A stretch of DNA of 64,000 nucleotides from Achromobacter sp. B7 (GCF_003600685.1 NZ_CP032084.1:1860001-1924000); one strand, 5' to 3'. Positions 28,200-37,968 are shown, counted from the stretch's first letter. Notes: generated by a model not told the origin, from the sequence alone. Made by a program: numbers and translations.

Positions 28200-29968
28200 T
28201 CCCGCGCGTTATTCCAAGCCCCTCGCAGCCGCCTCCATTGTTGGGCACGCTCGATGACATCGCGCGGCTGACCCCCGCGCTTGTGCGGGCGCTGGCCCGC
28301 GAGTTCGACCTGGCCTCGTTGGCCGGCAGGCTGTGCCCGGTTTTGCTGGACAGTGGCGAGGTGGCCATCTTCGCGGTCAAGGAATATGTTCACGGCGATG
28401 CCATCGACGAGTTGCAGCGCATGGTGGCTGCGGCCGGCTACCGCCTGGCCGTGCCCCTGCGTTACCAGTTGCCCGCGCCCTTGCTCCTGATGATTGCGCG
28501 GGGCCAATTGACAGCGTCCGGCGTGGGCGGATCGGGCGCCGGTCCTCAGGCGGATCGCGCATCTGCCCTGGCCGCGCTGTTCCTGGACATTGTTCGCTGG
28601 GGCGTCTTGCAGGGCGCCAGCGATGTGCATATCAACGTCAATAGACGGAACGAGACCTGCGACATCCGCTACACGATCAACGGCGACTACGTGTCCACGG
28701 ACCGGTTCGCCGGGTTGTCGAACGACACGCTGCTGGAGGTGCTGGCGGTGGCCTGGATGGACGTGCGCGGCGGCAATGGCGCCGTCTTCGACCCCGCGCT
28801 TGAACAGCAAGGGCGGTTGGCCTTTGTGGTCGATGGCATTCCGATCGTGTTGCGATGGGCCTCTCTGGCCGCCGATGCCGGGCCGTCGGTGTGCTTGCGC
28901 ATCCTGCGCCTGGACGCCACGGCCGACGGCAACCTCCAGACCCTGGGCTACCCGCCCGGGCAAATCGCCACCTTGCTACGCGCCCGTGACCGCGAGGGCG
29001 GCGCCATTGTGCTGGCCGGCGTGGTCGGGTCGGGCAAGTCCACGACCATCGCGACCTTGATGCGCGGTATCGACCCCACGCGCAAGGTCATAACGTTGGA
29101 AGACCCGGTGGAATACATCATCGCCAATGCGTTGCAAAACACCTTGGGCGGCGCGTTGGCGGAATCCGCCTGGGCGTCATTCGATGCCAAGTTGAAGACC
29201 ATCAAGCGCTCGGCCATGAACGATCTGCTGATCGGTGAAATCCGTGACGTCAATACGGGCCGCGCGTTCATGGACCTTGCCAGTTCGGGCATCAGCCTTT
29301 ACGCCACGACCCATGCGGGCGCGGCCGCCATGATTCCCGAACGCCTTGCTTCGGATGCCATCGGCGTGTCGCGAGATTTCCTGGCCACGCCAGGCATTTT
29401 GAAACTACTGGTCTATCAGACGCTGTTGCCGCGTTTGTGTCCCGCGTGCGCGTTGCCGGTGGACAGGCTCTGGCGGGCAGCTGATGCCGTTGGGGGCGTC
29501 GAAGGCGCCTACGCGGCGTACGACGCGGCGGGTTGGCGGGCGTGGGTGCACGCACTTCAGGGCACCTATCAGTTGGATGCCGGCCAGCTACGGGTCAGGA
29601 ACGCGGACGGATGCCCGGCGTGCCGACGCCCACAGTTGTCGCAGCTGAACGGCACGTCGGGTCGCTGTGTAGCGGCGGAAATGATCGAGCCCGAGCGCCT
29701 GGACGGATTTCTGGACCGCGTGCGCGCCCGTGATAACGCCGGGCTGGACAAGCTGGTACGCGAGGCGGGTTTTCAGTCGCGCACGGGGCCGGAGGCGGCA
29801 GGCCAAGACTGGCGGGAATCCGCCACGCGAGGGGCACGGGCGCTGCACTGTGCACTGCTTAAGGTCAGCACTGGCGAGGTAGACCCGCGCGCGCTGTTGC
29901 GGCGTTTCGATGTCCCCATGGGGGCGCCGGCGGCGGCTGTGCGTCAAACCCCGCGAGGCGCCTCATGA
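28196..29968 (+). CDS. pilQ: PilQ-like pilus assembly ATPase (GspE superfamily)
   Basis: A 590-residue secretion ATPase that would power pilus polymerisation. The Walker A motif GVVGSGKST has Lys281. The Asp box follows (TLEDPVEY), then Walker B (LLIGEIRD) and the His box (THAGAA). A zinc site is suggested by two CPAC motifs, Cys415/Cys418 and Cys473/Cys476, in the position of the tetracysteine of PilB/GspE enzymes. No retraction ATPase is in the window, so if the pilus works it may be extended by PilQ only or retracted passively. The start (ATG at 28196) overlaps the pilP stop and its stop overlaps the next start. Confidence 0.9.
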   Translation: MIPRVIPSPSQPPPLLGTLDDIARLTPALVRALAREFDLASLAGRLCPVLLDSGEVAIFAVKEYVHGDAIDELQRMVAAAGYRLAVPLRYQLPAPLLLMIARGQLTASGVGGSGAGPQADRASALAALFLDIVRWGVLQGASDVHINVNRRNETCDIRYTINGDYVSTDRFAGLSNDTLLEVLAVAWMDVRGGNGAVFDPALEQQGRLAFVVDGIPIVLRWASLAADAGPSVCLRILRLDATADGNLQTLGYPPGQIATLLRARDREGGAIVLAGVVGSGKSTTIATLMRGIDPTRKVITLEDPVEYIIANALQNTLGGALAESAWASFDAKLKTIKRSAMNDLLIGEIRDVNTGRAFMDLASSGISLYATTHAGAAAMIPERLASDAIGVSRDFLATPGILKLLVYQTLLPRLCPACALPVDRLWRAADAVGGVEGAYAAYDAAGWRAWVHALQGTYQLDAGQLRVRNADGCPACRRPQLSQLNGTSGRCVAAEMIEPERLDGFLDRVRARDNAGLDKLVREAGFQSRTGPEAAGQDWRESATRGARALHCALLKVSTGEVDPRALLRRFDVPMGAPAAAVRQTPRGAS

Positions 29969-31101
29969 ACCGACCGCAAACACTTGCTCGCGGGTGGCCG
30001 CGAATCACAGGGCAAGGCATGTCGCCATGGTTCGACGCACTAAGGTTTCGGCCTCATCGCGCGGATTATTACGCGTATCTGGCCGATCTTATCGAGGGCA
30101 CGCAGGGGCGTAAAAGCCTGCGCGACATCTTCGAGGACGATGCGCGCCGCTATGGCCCGCGAACAGTGCGTGGCCGCCTGTCCCGACGTTGGGCGTCTTC
30201 CTATCAGGAGGAAGGGGGCGATCTTGGTGTCGCATGGTCTGGCACCTTGCCGCTGGACGAATGTCGTCTTGTCAGTTGTGTGCAGGAAGAGGGCGGTGAC
30301 CTTGCCGCTGCGTTGCGCGATCTTGCCGGGGCCGTCCGCTTGGCGGGGCAAGCGTGGCTGGCTGTCGCCTCTGCCGCTGCCGCGGGAGTGGTCGCGGCCA
30401 CGGTCGCCTTTGCGTTGCTATGCGCCATTCCGTACTTCACCGTGCCGCGCCTGCAATCGGTCTTCCAGCTGGTGCCGCCGGAAGACTACGGCCGCTTGAC
30501 GCGCAACCTGTTCGGGCTGGCGGGCGCGCTGGATCAGTGGCTGCTGCTATGGCTGGTGCTGAGCCTGGGCATCGCCTTGCTAAGCCTCTGGTCCTTGCCA
30601 AATCTGACCGGCGGCGCCAGAGCCGCTTTGGACCGATGGCTGTTATGGCGCTTGTATCGCGACTTTCAGGCGATTCGCTTTCTGTGCCTGTTGTCTGTGC
30701 TGATCCGGCAACGCGGGTCCGCGGACACCCGGCTTCGTCGTGCGCTGTCGGTGCAGGCGGGGGGCGCGTCACCTTGGCTGCACACGCATCTGCAAGCCAT
30801 GTTGGACCACATTGATGCGGGCGATAGCGGGCCGGACATCTTCGCCACCGGCATGCTGGACCAGGAAACCTGGTGGTACATGGCCGACATGATGGATGCG
30901 TTGGGGCTTGAAGCGGGCTTGGCGCGAGTACGCCAGCGTGTCGAAGCTCGCCTGCTGGCGCGCGTGCGCAGACAGGCGACCGCATTGCGTTGGTCGCTGC
31001 TTGTCGCCTCGCTGGCAACGGTATTGGGCATCACGCTTTGGCACTACGGCGTCATTGACGAGTTGCGGCGCGCCCTTACGAATTTTTATGCAAGTCAGTA
31101 G
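29965..31101 (+). CDS. pilR: PilR-like inner-membrane platform protein (GspF superfamily)
   Basis: A 378-residue protein with the GspF layout: a cytoplasmic domain (residues 25-130), a membrane segment at about 133-160, a second at 190-213, another cytoplasmic domain and a third at about 342-364. GspF-type proteins couple the ATPase to the pilus rod. The gene overlaps pilQ (ATGA). The two halves are not clearly duplicated as in typical GspF. A 62-base gap with a good ribosome binding site separates it from pilS. Confidence 0.83.
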   Translation: MNRPQTLARGWPRITGQGMSPWFDALRFRPHRADYYAYLADLIEGTQGRKSLRDIFEDDARRYGPRTVRGRLSRRWASSYQEEGGDLGVAWSGTLPLDECRLVSCVQEEGGDLAAALRDLAGAVRLAGQAWLAVASAAAAGVVAATVAFALLCAIPYFTVPRLQSVFQLVPPEDYGRLTRNLFGLAGALDQWLLLWLVLSLGIALLSLWSLPNLTGGARAALDRWLLWRLYRDFQAIRFLCLLSVLIRQRGSADTRLRRALSVQAGGASPWLHTHLQAMLDHIDAGDSGPDIFATGMLDQETWWYMADMMDALGLEAGLARVRQRVEARLLARVRRQATALRWSLLVASLATVLGITLWHYGVIDELRRALTNFYASQ

Positions 31102-31163
31102 CGCGGGGCGGGACTGTACCCAACCACCACTCGCGCACATTTCATTTATCCACGGAGGCAGCG

Positions 31164-31796
31164 ATGCAGCGAATACCCATGAACAGTAAAAACCGGCGTC
31201 GATGCCGCATAACACGGCAGCGGGGCTTTTCCTTGATGGAGGTGTCCATCGTGACCGCCATCGTGTTGTTGATCGCCATCGTCGGGATTCCGGCGATAGG
31301 CGCCTATGTCATCGAAAACAAGGTGCCCAAGGTCGGGGAGGAAATTCAGCGTTTCATTGCCAGCATGAAAATCAATGCCCAGGGTGGTGGCGTGACGCCG
31401 TACGAGGGGCTGGACACCGGCGCGCTGGCGAATGCGCTGCGCGACTCCAGCGTGCTGGCTGTCGTGGGCAGTGGGGCGTCGGCACGGGTGGTGCACGGTC
31501 TGGGCGGCAGCGGAACGGGCCGCAACGGTGTGGTCGAGGTGGCGGCCGCCGCGTCCGGCGGGGGCGGGCTGGGGTCGGCATTCGTCGTCACCCTGACTAA
31601 CGTCAGCCACGCGGCGTGCCCAGCGCTGGCCTCGGTGCTGCAACGGGTCTCGGAGGCTATCTCCATAGGCGGCGGCACGGGCGCAAAAGTCGTGAAAGAC
31701 GCGCTAGCCGTTCCCGACGTGCCGTATCGCGCCGCCTTGGCGCAGGCGCAATGCAGCCAGGGTGAAGTCAACACCTTCACTTTCACCGCAAGATGA
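31164..31796 (+). CDS. pilS: Type IVb major prepilin PilS
   Basis: A 210-residue prepilin with a long basic leader of 21 residues, cleaved after Gly21 in RQRG-FSLMEVSIV, so the mature pilin begins with Phe and has Glu at position 5. A hydrophobic helix of about 25 residues follows (SIVTAIVLLIAIVGIPAIGAY). The C-terminal part contains two cysteines about 43 residues apart (HAACPA and AQCSQG) for the D-loop disulfide, and a Gly-rich central stretch. Class IVb by leader length and size. Ribosome binding site GGAGG lies 5 bases upstream. The only major pilin in the locus; the prepilin peptidase is not nearby. Confidence 0.88.
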   Translation: MQRIPMNSKNRRRCRITRQRGFSLMEVSIVTAIVLLIAIVGIPAIGAYVIENKVPKVGEEIQRFIASMKINAQGGGVTPYEGLDTGALANALRDSSVLAVVGSGASARVVHGLGGSGTGRNGVVEVAAAASGGGGLGSAFVVTLTNVSHAACPALASVLQRVSEAISIGGGTGAKVVKDALAVPDVPYRAALAQAQCSQGEVNTFTFTAR

Positions 31797-32881
31797 CGCC
31801 GCCGCTCTTTGGCAAGGGCGCGCGCGGGTCGCCGCGCGCATGCCGGCCCCAAGGCGGGTTCTCGCTGGTCGGTCTGGCGGTGGCGCTGGCATTGACGTCC
31901 ATGATTGCGATCTGGGCGTCAAACCAGCTCGTCCAGCGGATCGAAGACGCGGCGGCGCGCTCCACGGGCGTGTGGCTGATGCAGGTCAGACAGGCGATGG
32001 CGCAAACGCTTCAGCGCCATTTCGACGCCTTGTCCAAGGGCGGCCCTTTGGTGGGCGAGGGCGGAGCCCCGTTGTTCGCGGACCCGTTTGCACCCACCGT
32101 GGCGGAATTGCGCACGCAGGCATATTTGCCCGCTGATTTTCCGGCGCGCACGGCGATGGGATTCGGCGTGCGGGTTCATATCGTGAGACACGACGCGTGC
32201 CCCGGCCCGCGCTGCCGGCTTGATGCCCTGGTCTACAGCGACACGCCCGTGCTGAAAAAGGGAACGCATGCGCCGGACCTGGTCGGCATCTCCACGATCA
32301 TCGACGCTGCGCAAGGGTATGCGGGCGCGGTGTGGCCCGAGGCGCCCGGGCGGGTGCGGGGGCCGGCCTTCAGTTTTCCCAACCCCTTGGCCAACGCCCC
32401 GCCCTATGCGGCGGGCACGGTGGCGCTCTGGGCGGGCATCGGCGGACAAGCCGAGACCAGCGTCCAGCCCGTCATGCCGGACCTGACGCCGTACGTAAAG
32501 ATTGGGGATGCGCGGGACCCCAGCTTGGCGGGGTCGCTCACCGCGGCATCCTCGATCATCGCAGGCGGGTATCTTTCCGTGGGCGCCCGCGCCACGGCCG
32601 GCCACCCCTGCAACGTTGGGGTCGGCACCGTGGCGTCATCCCACGAAAGTGAATTGTTGACGTGCCAGTCCGGGGTTTGGCAGCGTGCATCAAGCGGTTT
32701 TGGCGGCGCCTACAGCCTCAATCATCCGCGCGGATGCAGGCATTACACCGGCGTGTCGACGGCCAATCCCGTGACAGGGCAGTGTTCCTGTCCCCCGGGC
32801 TTTGCCGGGGTCATCGTGTCCGCGGGCGGAAAATGGACGGAAACCGAAGGGTGGACGACGGGATATGTGTGTGTCAGATAG
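31793..32881 (+). CDS. pilV: PilV-like minor pilin, fixed (no shufflon)
   Basis: A 362-residue pilin-like protein whose leader ends QGG-FSLVGLAVALAL, with Gly rather than Glu at mature position 5. The mature part follows the R64 PilV constant region, with a C-terminal domain of about 100 residues rich in Cys and Gly (HPCNVGVG, LLTCQSGVWQ and QCSCPPGF). The LxCxxGxW-type motif is common in such tip proteins. PilV in R64 is the tip adhesin whose C-terminus is switched by a shufflon; no recombinase or inverted segments are present here. It overlaps pilS by four bases and is the last gene of the operon. Confidence 0.82.
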   Translation: MTPPLFGKGARGSPRACRPQGGFSLVGLAVALALTSMIAIWASNQLVQRIEDAAARSTGVWLMQVRQAMAQTLQRHFDALSKGGPLVGEGGAPLFADPFAPTVAELRTQAYLPADFPARTAMGFGVRVHIVRHDACPGPRCRLDALVYSDTPVLKKGTHAPDLVGISTIIDAAQGYAGAVWPEAPGRVRGPAFSFPNPLANAPPYAAGTVALWAGIGGQAETSVQPVMPDLTPYVKIGDARDPSLAGSLTAASSIIAGGYLSVGARATAGHPCNVGVGTVASSHESELLTCQSGVWQRASSGFGGAYSLNHPRGCRHYTGVSTANPVTGQCSCPPGFAGVIVSAGGKWTETEGWTTGYVCVR

Positions 32882-32923
32882 GGCAGCCGGACCGGCCTTT
32901 TCCGCGCTTTCTCGCTAACCCTC

Positions 32924-32929
32924 TATAAT
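32924..32929 (+). promoter_or_regulatory. Consensus -10 hexamer of the alaS promoter
   Basis: A perfect TATAAT lies 32 bases before the alaS start. The -35 region is poor, so activity is likely but not certain. A weak GC-rich hairpin with TTTT just upstream (32886-32902) may end the pil operon. Confidence 0.55.
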
Positions 32930-32960
32930 CAAAGATTCGCCTAAATCTGCGTCATCCACG

Positions 32961-35585
32961 ATGAAATCCTCCGAGATTCGCCGCCAGTTTCTGCAATTCT
33001 TCAAGTCGAAGGGGCACACCATTGTCCCGTCGTCCTCGCTCGTTCCCGGCAACGATCCGACCCTGCTTTTCACCAATTCGGGCATGGTCCAGTTCAAGGA
33101 CGTGTTCACGGGCAAGGAATCGCGGTCGTACACGCGCGCCACGTCCTCGCAGCGCAGCGTGCGCGCGGGCGGCAAGCATAACGATCTGGAGAACGTGGGC
33201 TACACCGCCCGGCACCATACGTTCTTCGAAATGCTGGGTAACTTCAGCTTTGGCGACTACTTCAAGCGCGACGCCATCCAGTACGCCTGGGAGCTGCTGA
33301 CGCAGGTCTACAAGCTGCCGGCCGAAAAGCTCTGGGTCACCGTCTATCAGGAAGACGACGAGGCCTACGACATCTGGGCCAATGAAGTGGGCGTGCCGCC
33401 CGAGCGCATCGTGCGCATCGGCGACAACAAGGGCGCGCGCTACGCGTCGGACAACTTCTGGCAGATGGCCGACACCGGGCCCTGCGGCCCTTGCTCGGAA
33501 ATCTTCTTCGACCACGGCCCGGACGTCTGGGGCGGTCCTCCCGGATCGCCCGAAGAAGACGGCGACCGCTACATCGAAATCTGGAACCTGGTTTTCATGC
33601 AGTTCGAGCGCGACGCCGAAGGCAATATGCCGCGTCTGCCGCGCCCCTGTGTCGATACCGGCATGGGGCTGGAGCGCATCGCCGCCGTTTTGCAAGGCGT
33701 GCATTCCAACTATGAAATCGACCTGTTCCAAAAGCTGATCCACGCCGCCGCGCGCGAAACGGGCGTGCAGGACCTCGAGAACAACTCGCTGAAGGTCATC
33801 GCGGACCACATCCGTGCCTGCTCGTTCCTGATCGTCGACGGCGTGATCCCCAGCAACGAAGGTCGGGGCTACGTGCTGCGCCGCATCGTGCGTCGCGCCT
33901 TGCGCCACGGCTACAAGCTGGGCCAGACCAAGCCGTTCTTCCACCGCCTGGTGCCTGATCTGGTCGCCGAAATGGGTGAAGCCTATCCGGAATTGGCCAA
34001 CATGGCCGACCGCGTGGCGCAGGTGCTCAAGCAGGAAGAAGAGCGTTTCGGCGAAACGCTGGAACACGGTATGCGCATCCTGGACACGGCCTTGGCCAAT
34101 GTGCCCAAGGGTGGCGTGCTGGACGGCACGACGCTGTTCACCCTGTACGACACCTACGGCTTTCCCGTCGACCTGACCGCCGACATCTGCCGCGAACGCG
34201 AAGTCGAAGTCGACATGGCGGGTTTTGAAGTGTCGATGGAACGCCAGCGGGATCAGGCGCGCGCCGCCGGCAAGTTCAAGATGGCCGAAGGCCTGAGCTA
34301 CGAAGGCGCCGAAACGCGCTTCGAAGGCTACGAAAAGCTGGAGCTCGACAACGTCAAGGTCACGGCCCTGTACGTGGACGGCACGCAGGTCCAGCAGGTG
34401 CAGGCTGGCCAGAATGCCGTCGTGGTGCTGGACGCCACGCCGTTCTACGCTGAGTCCGGCGGCCAGGTCGGCGATACCGGCTTGCTGGAAGCCGACGGCG
34501 TACGATTTGCCGTCGCCGACACCCTGAAGATTCAAAACGGTGTGTTCGGTCACCACGGAGTGCTGGAAGCGGGTTCGTTGTCGGTAGGCACGACGCTGCT
34601 GGCGCGCGTGGACGCCGTGCGCCGCGCGCGTACCGTGCGCAACCACTCGGCCACCCACTTGATGCACAAGGCCTTGCGCCAGGTGCTGGGCGCGCACGTG
34701 CAGCAGCGCGGTTCGCTGGTCGATGCCGACAAGACCCGCTTCGACTTCGCACAAGATGCGCCGATGACCGCCGAGCAGATCGCGCGCGTCGAAGCCATCG
34801 TCAACGCTGAAGTGTTGGCCAACCATCCCACCGTTGCCCAGGTCATGGCATACGATGACGCCGTCAAGGGCGGCGCCATGGCGCTGTTCGGCGAGAAATA
34901 CGGCGATACGGTGCGCGTGCTGGATATCGGCTTCTCGCGCGAGCTTTGCGGTGGCACGCACGTCAGCCGCACCGGCGACATCGGTCTGTTCAAGATCGTG
35001 TCCGAAGGTGGTGTGGCGGCGGGTGTGCGCCGTATCGAAGCCATTACCGGCGACAACGCGCTGGCCTGGGTGCAGAACCAGAACGCCTTGCTGACCCAGA
35101 TCGCCGGCATGCTGCGCAGCACGCCGGCCGACGTGCCGGCGCGTATCGCGCAGGTGCAGGATCAGATCAAGGCGCTTGAGAAAGACCTTGAGCAGTCCCG
35201 CAACAAGCTGGCGGCCAGTGCCGGCAACGACCTGGCGACCAGCGCCGCTGTCGACGTCAAGGGCATCAAGGTCCTGGCCGCCAGCATTGGCGACGTGGAC
35301 CCGAAGGCCCTGCGTGGCATGGTCGACAACCTGAAAGACCGCCTGAAGCCGGCTGTCGTGCTGCTTGCCACCGGCTCGGCCGACGGCAAGATCAGCGTGG
35401 TGGGCGGCGTCACCGCCGACCTGACCGACCGCATCAAGGCGGGCGACCTGGTTGGCTTCGTCGCCAGCCAGGTGGGGGGCAAGGGCGGCGGACGTCCGGA
35501 CATGGCCATGGGCGGCGGCACCGACCTGGCCGCCTTGCCGGCCGCCATCGCCGGTGTGCAAAAGTGGGTGGACGAGCGTCTCTGA
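32961..35585 (+). CDS. alaS: Alanyl-tRNA synthetase
   Basis: An 874-residue enzyme, the usual length. The N-terminal catalytic domain has [19 protein letters not shown] and [17 protein letters not shown]; the editing domain has the HxxxH site in [12 protein letters not shown] and [13 protein letters not shown], whose Cys and His bind zinc. The C-terminal oligomerisation domain ends in the Gly-rich [12 protein letters not shown]. It charges tRNA-Ala and deacylates Ser and Gly mischarges. Its stop overlaps the start of a TusA-like gene (TGATG), implying coupled translation. Confidence 0.98.
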   Translation: MKSSEIRRQFLQFFKSKGHTIVPSSSLVPGNDPTLLFTNSGMVQFKDVFTGKESRSYTRATSSQRSVRAGGKHNDLENVGYTARHHTFFEMLGNFSFGDYFKRDAIQYAWELLTQVYKLPAEKLWVTVYQEDDEAYDIWANEVGVPPERIVRIGDNKGARYASDNFWQMADTGPCGPCSEIFFDHGPDVWGGPPGSPEEDGDRYIEIWNLVFMQFERDAEGNMPRLPRPCVDTGMGLERIAAVLQGVHSNYEIDLFQKLIHAAARETGVQDLENNSLKVIADHIRACSFLIVDGVIPSNEGRGYVLRRIVRRALRHGYKLGQTKPFFHRLVPDLVAEMGEAYPELANMADRVAQVLKQEEERFGETLEHGMRILDTALANVPKGGVLDGTTLFTLYDTYGFPVDLTADICREREVEVDMAGFEVSMERQRDQARAAGKFKMAEGLSYEGAETRFEGYEKLELDNVKVTALYVDGTQVQQVQAGQNAVVVLDATPFYAESGGQVGDTGLLEADGVRFAVADTLKIQNGVFGHHGVLEAGSLSVGTTLLARVDAVRRARTVRNHSATHLMHKALRQVLGAHVQQRGSLVDADKTRFDFAQDAPMTAEQIARVEAIVNAEVLANHPTVAQVMAYDDAVKGGAMALFGEKYGDTVRVLDIGFSRELCGGTHVSRTGDIGLFKIVSEGGVAAGVRRIEAITGDNALAWVQNQNALLTQIAGMLRSTPADVPARIAQVQDQIKALEKDLEQSRNKLAASAGNDLATSAAVDVKGIKVLAASIGDVDPKALRGMVDNLKDRLKPAVVLLATGSADGKISVVGGVTADLTDRIKAGDLVGFVASQVGGKGGGRPDMAMGGGTDLAALPAAIAGVQKWVDERL

Positions 35586-35854
35586 TGAGCAGCGCGGATA
35601 CCGGTGTCGACGCCGGCGTGCAAGCGCCGACTTTCGAGCACGAGATCGATGCCAGCGGCCTGACCTGCCCGCTGCCCATCCTGCGCGCCAAGAAGGCGTT
35701 GGCGCAGATGGCCAGCGGCGAAGTTCTGCGAGTTGTCACCACCGACCGCAATGCAATCCGAGACTTTCAGGCGTTTGCCCGTCAAACCGGCAATACGCTG
35801 GTCGCGCAGCACGAGGCCGAGGGGCGCGGCGTGCATTACCTGCGCCGCCGATAG
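35585..35854 (+). CDS. TusA-family sulfur carrier protein
   Basis: An 89-residue protein with the TusA fold. The CPxP motif LTCPLPILRAKKAL supplies the persulfide-carrying Cys, and the domain continues with VVTTDRNAIRDFQAFARQTG, as in the family. TusA-type proteins relay sulfur, for example to 2-thiouridine of tRNA or to molybdenum cofactor synthesis. It begins on the last base of the alaS stop codon. It is one of several possible paralogues, so I give no symbol. Confidence 0.87.
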   Translation: MSSADTGVDAGVQAPTFEHEIDASGLTCPLPILRAKKALAQMASGEVLRVVTTDRNAIRDFQAFARQTGNTLVAQHEAEGRGVHYLRRR

Positions 35855-35948
35855 CCGGCGCAGCCGTTTATTCCCGGATTGCGCCGCGCAGAAGCGCCAT
35901 TAGGTCCGCAGTCCGCTCTCCGCTACCCGCTATCCGATACGCACCCGC

Positions 35949-35984
35949 AAAAAGGCCCGCTTGCATCAAGCGGGCCTTTTCTTT
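35949..35984. terminator. Bidirectional terminator after the TusA-like gene
   Basis: AAAAGGCCCGCTTG and CAAGCGGGCCTTTT form a long stem around a three- or four-base loop, with A and T tracts on either side. It separates convergent genes. Confidence 0.92.
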
Positions 35985-35997
35985 GCCGGTGCTCGGT

Positions 35998-36579
35998 TTA
36001 TTTGTGGATGGCCGCGGCCACGGCTTGGGTAATCGTGAAATCCACCAAGTCGCCTTCCTTGAGCTGTTGCAGGCGCGCTTGCAAGGCGGGGTCTTTGACC
36101 TGGATCGTGCGCATGCCGCCCTGCGGCCCCTTCAGCGTGACCAGGTTGGCGCTTTTGTTGATGTGCCAGATCTCGGCGGTGATGGTGGTTTGGCGGCCCA
36201 CTGCGCCGCCCGGCTTGGCGCCGTCGGCGCTGCGTGTCGCCGCCGTTTCAGTCTTGACTTCGGGGGCGCCCGAACCCGCTGGGCGCACATCCACCCCCAC
36301 GGATTCGTAGTAGTCCAAGGTCAGCATGTCGCCCGGTTTGATCTGCTGGAAGTTGCGGACCTCGGGGCCGGCGACGACCTCGACCGTATTGCCGTTGTTG
36401 CCTTGCAAGGTAATGGCGCGCGTGGCCGGGTCCACGGCGGTGACCTCGCCCGTAGCGGTGGTCATCGCCGCGCCGACGATGCGGGCAGAAGCGGTGATGG
36501 GCATCGCCAGCGTGCCTAGCAATAGGCCCGTCAAGGCCAGGCGTGCGACGGGTTTGAAGACGGATGTCGGGTTCTTCAT
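35998..36579 (-). CDS. Hypothetical exported protein with two related modules
   Basis: A 193-residue protein with a signal peptide of about 32 residues (LALTGLLLGTLAMPITASA). The mature part seems to hold two similar modules: about residues 43-85 (GEVTAVDPATRAITLQGNNG to the KPGDMLTL segment) and 135-180 (AEIWHINKSANLVTLKGPQG to LKEGDLVDF). Each has two strands followed by a short loop and a hydrophobic K-GD segment, as in beta-barrel domains. I start at the ATG behind GGAGGG rather than at 36771, since the preceding 64 residues have no signal peptide. Function unknown; periplasmic. Confidence 0.75.
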   Translation of the reverse strand: MKNPTSVFKPVARLALTGLLLGTLAMPITASARIVGAAMTTATGEVTAVDPATRAITLQGNNGNTVEVVAGPEVRNFQQIKPGDMLTLDYYESVGVDVRPAGSGAPEVKTETAATRSADGAKPGGAVGRQTTITAEIWHINKSANLVTLKGPQGGMRTIQVKDPALQARLQQLKEGDLVDFTITQAVAAAIHK

Positions 36580-37005
36580 GGTGTGGCACCCTCCGAGAGA
36601 GGAAGTGTGGGGGAAAAAACACGAACGAACAGGCGTAACGATGCCGGAAGGAGTAAATCCGTCGTCAGGATGAAGATTGGAAAACAGGGGAAATGCCGCG
36701 CCGAAGGGGCACAGCGAAAGGCAGGCAAACGGGGGGTCTGGCGTAGGACGACATAAATCCGATCTCTCCAACCGGTTATTTCTTCAAACGCACTAAGGTG
36801 ATTCGCAGGAAATGCGGGCGAAAGCGCGGCCAGGCGGCTACACTTTGGCCTGCGGCGGGCTTCGGCCCGTTTTGTAGAATACCCGGATGCGGTGTTTTAC
36901 GATACAAATTGCGCCGCCCCGACTGATTCAGCACCTGCATTTGCCAGCTGGCTTGTTTAAGTGCTAGAATTTCCCGTTTTTCACAACTAATTCAAGGGAT
37001 TACCT
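36580..37005 (+). promoter_or_regulatory. Gap of 426 bases holding the rpsP promoter
   Basis: No gene found. A -35 TTGCCA (36941-36946), an 18-base spacer and an extended -10 TGCTAGAAT (TAGAAT at 36965-36970) precede rpsP. A perfect UUCG-loop hairpin CGGGC/GCCCG at 36855-36868 followed by TTTT lies further upstream. The first 300 bases otherwise show nothing I recognise. Confidence 0.6.
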
Positions 37006-37266
37006 ATGGTGGTGATTCGCCTGGCCCGCGGTGGGTCCAAGAAGCGTCCGTTTTACAACCTGGTGGCCACCGATTCGCGCAACCGTCGCGACGGCCGCTT
37101 CATCGAGCGCGTGGGTTTCTACAACCCCGTAGCTAGCGAAGGCACGGAAAACCTGCGCATTGCGCTGGATCGCGTGCAGTACTGGACCGGCAATGGCGCC
37201 CAACTGTCGCCCGCCGTCGAGCGTCTGGTCAAGGACTACTCGGCTAAGGTTTCCGCCGCAGCTTAA
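37006..37266 (+). CDS. rpsP: 30S ribosomal protein bS16
   Basis: An 86-residue ribosomal protein that stabilises the 30S subunit during assembly. It matches family patterns [20 protein letters not shown] and [14 protein letters not shown]. First gene of a rpsP-rimM-trmD group. The promoter is placed just upstream. rimM follows after 84 bases. Confidence 0.98.
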   Translation: MVVIRLARGGSKKRPFYNLVATDSRNRRDGRFIERVGFYNPVASEGTENLRIALDRVQYWTGNGAQLSPAVERLVKDYSAKVSAAA

Positions 37267-37350
37267 TTGCCTGCGTCGTACAACCGAACCGTTAGTTCAG
37301 CTGTAAAGCTACCATTCTTAGCTGTTTCATAATTACCAAGAGCACGATAC

Positions 37351-37968
37351 ATGTCTGATGCCGCAACCTCTAACGCGGCGCCTACGGATTTGATCGAGCT
37401 GGGCCGCATCACTGCAGCCTACGGTGTGAAAGGCTGGGTTAAGGTGCAGCCTCATTCGGCCAATGCCGAAGTGCTGCTCTCAGCATCTCAATGGTGGTTG
37501 ACTCGCCCTGTGCCTGAATTGGCGCGGGGCGCTGTCGCGTCTGCGCCTGTCGCAATCAAGGTATTGCAGTCCCGTTCACAGGGCGCCACAGTGGTGGCCC
37601 AGCTGGCGGGCATTGCGGACCGCGATCAGGCCGAAGCCTTGCGCGGATATTCCGTCCAGGCGCCGCGCGGTTCTTTTCCCGCGCCCAAAGAAGACGAATA
37701 CTACTGGGTCGACCTCATCGGCTGCGCGCTGTATACCAGCGCCGACGGTGAACCCACGCTGATTGGTGTGGTGGACGAAGTCCTTGATAACGGCGCTCAT
37801 GCCGTTTTGAAGGTCTTGTGCCAGAAGGTTGGAGCCGAAGGGCCCGAACCTATTCTGAACGCCAAGGGCCGACCCGCCGAAATGCTCGTTCCGTTCGTAC
37901 GCGCGCACATCCACGCCGTCGATCTGGCTGCTCGCCGCATTGACAGCGACTGGCCGGCGGATCTTTGA
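37351..37968 (+). CDS. rimM: Ribosome maturation factor RimM
   Basis: A 205-residue 30S maturation factor with an N-terminal barrel ([20 protein letters not shown]) and a C-terminal PRC-barrel ([12 protein letters not shown]). The segment [19 protein letters not shown] near the end is typical. It binds S19 during late assembly. Its stop overlaps the trmD start (TGATG), so the two are translationally coupled. Confidence 0.96.
   Translation: MSDAATSNAAPTDLIELGRITAAYGVKGWVKVQPHSANAEVLLSASQWWLTRPVPELARGAVASAPVAIKVLQSRSQGATVVAQLAGIADRDQAEALRGYSVQAPRGSFPAPKEDEYYWVDLIGCALYTSADGEPTLIGVVDEVLDNGAHAVLKVLCQKVGAEGPEPILNAKGRPAEMLVPFVRAHIHAVDLAARRIDSDWPADL

Noticed and set aside
31793..32881. Shufflon at the pilV end
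   Set aside because: No inverted repeat segments and no site-specific recombinase gene follow; the next gene is alaS.
32952..35561. Long open frame antisense to alaS
   Set aside because: Same reason; alaS is certain and the antisense product has a biased composition.
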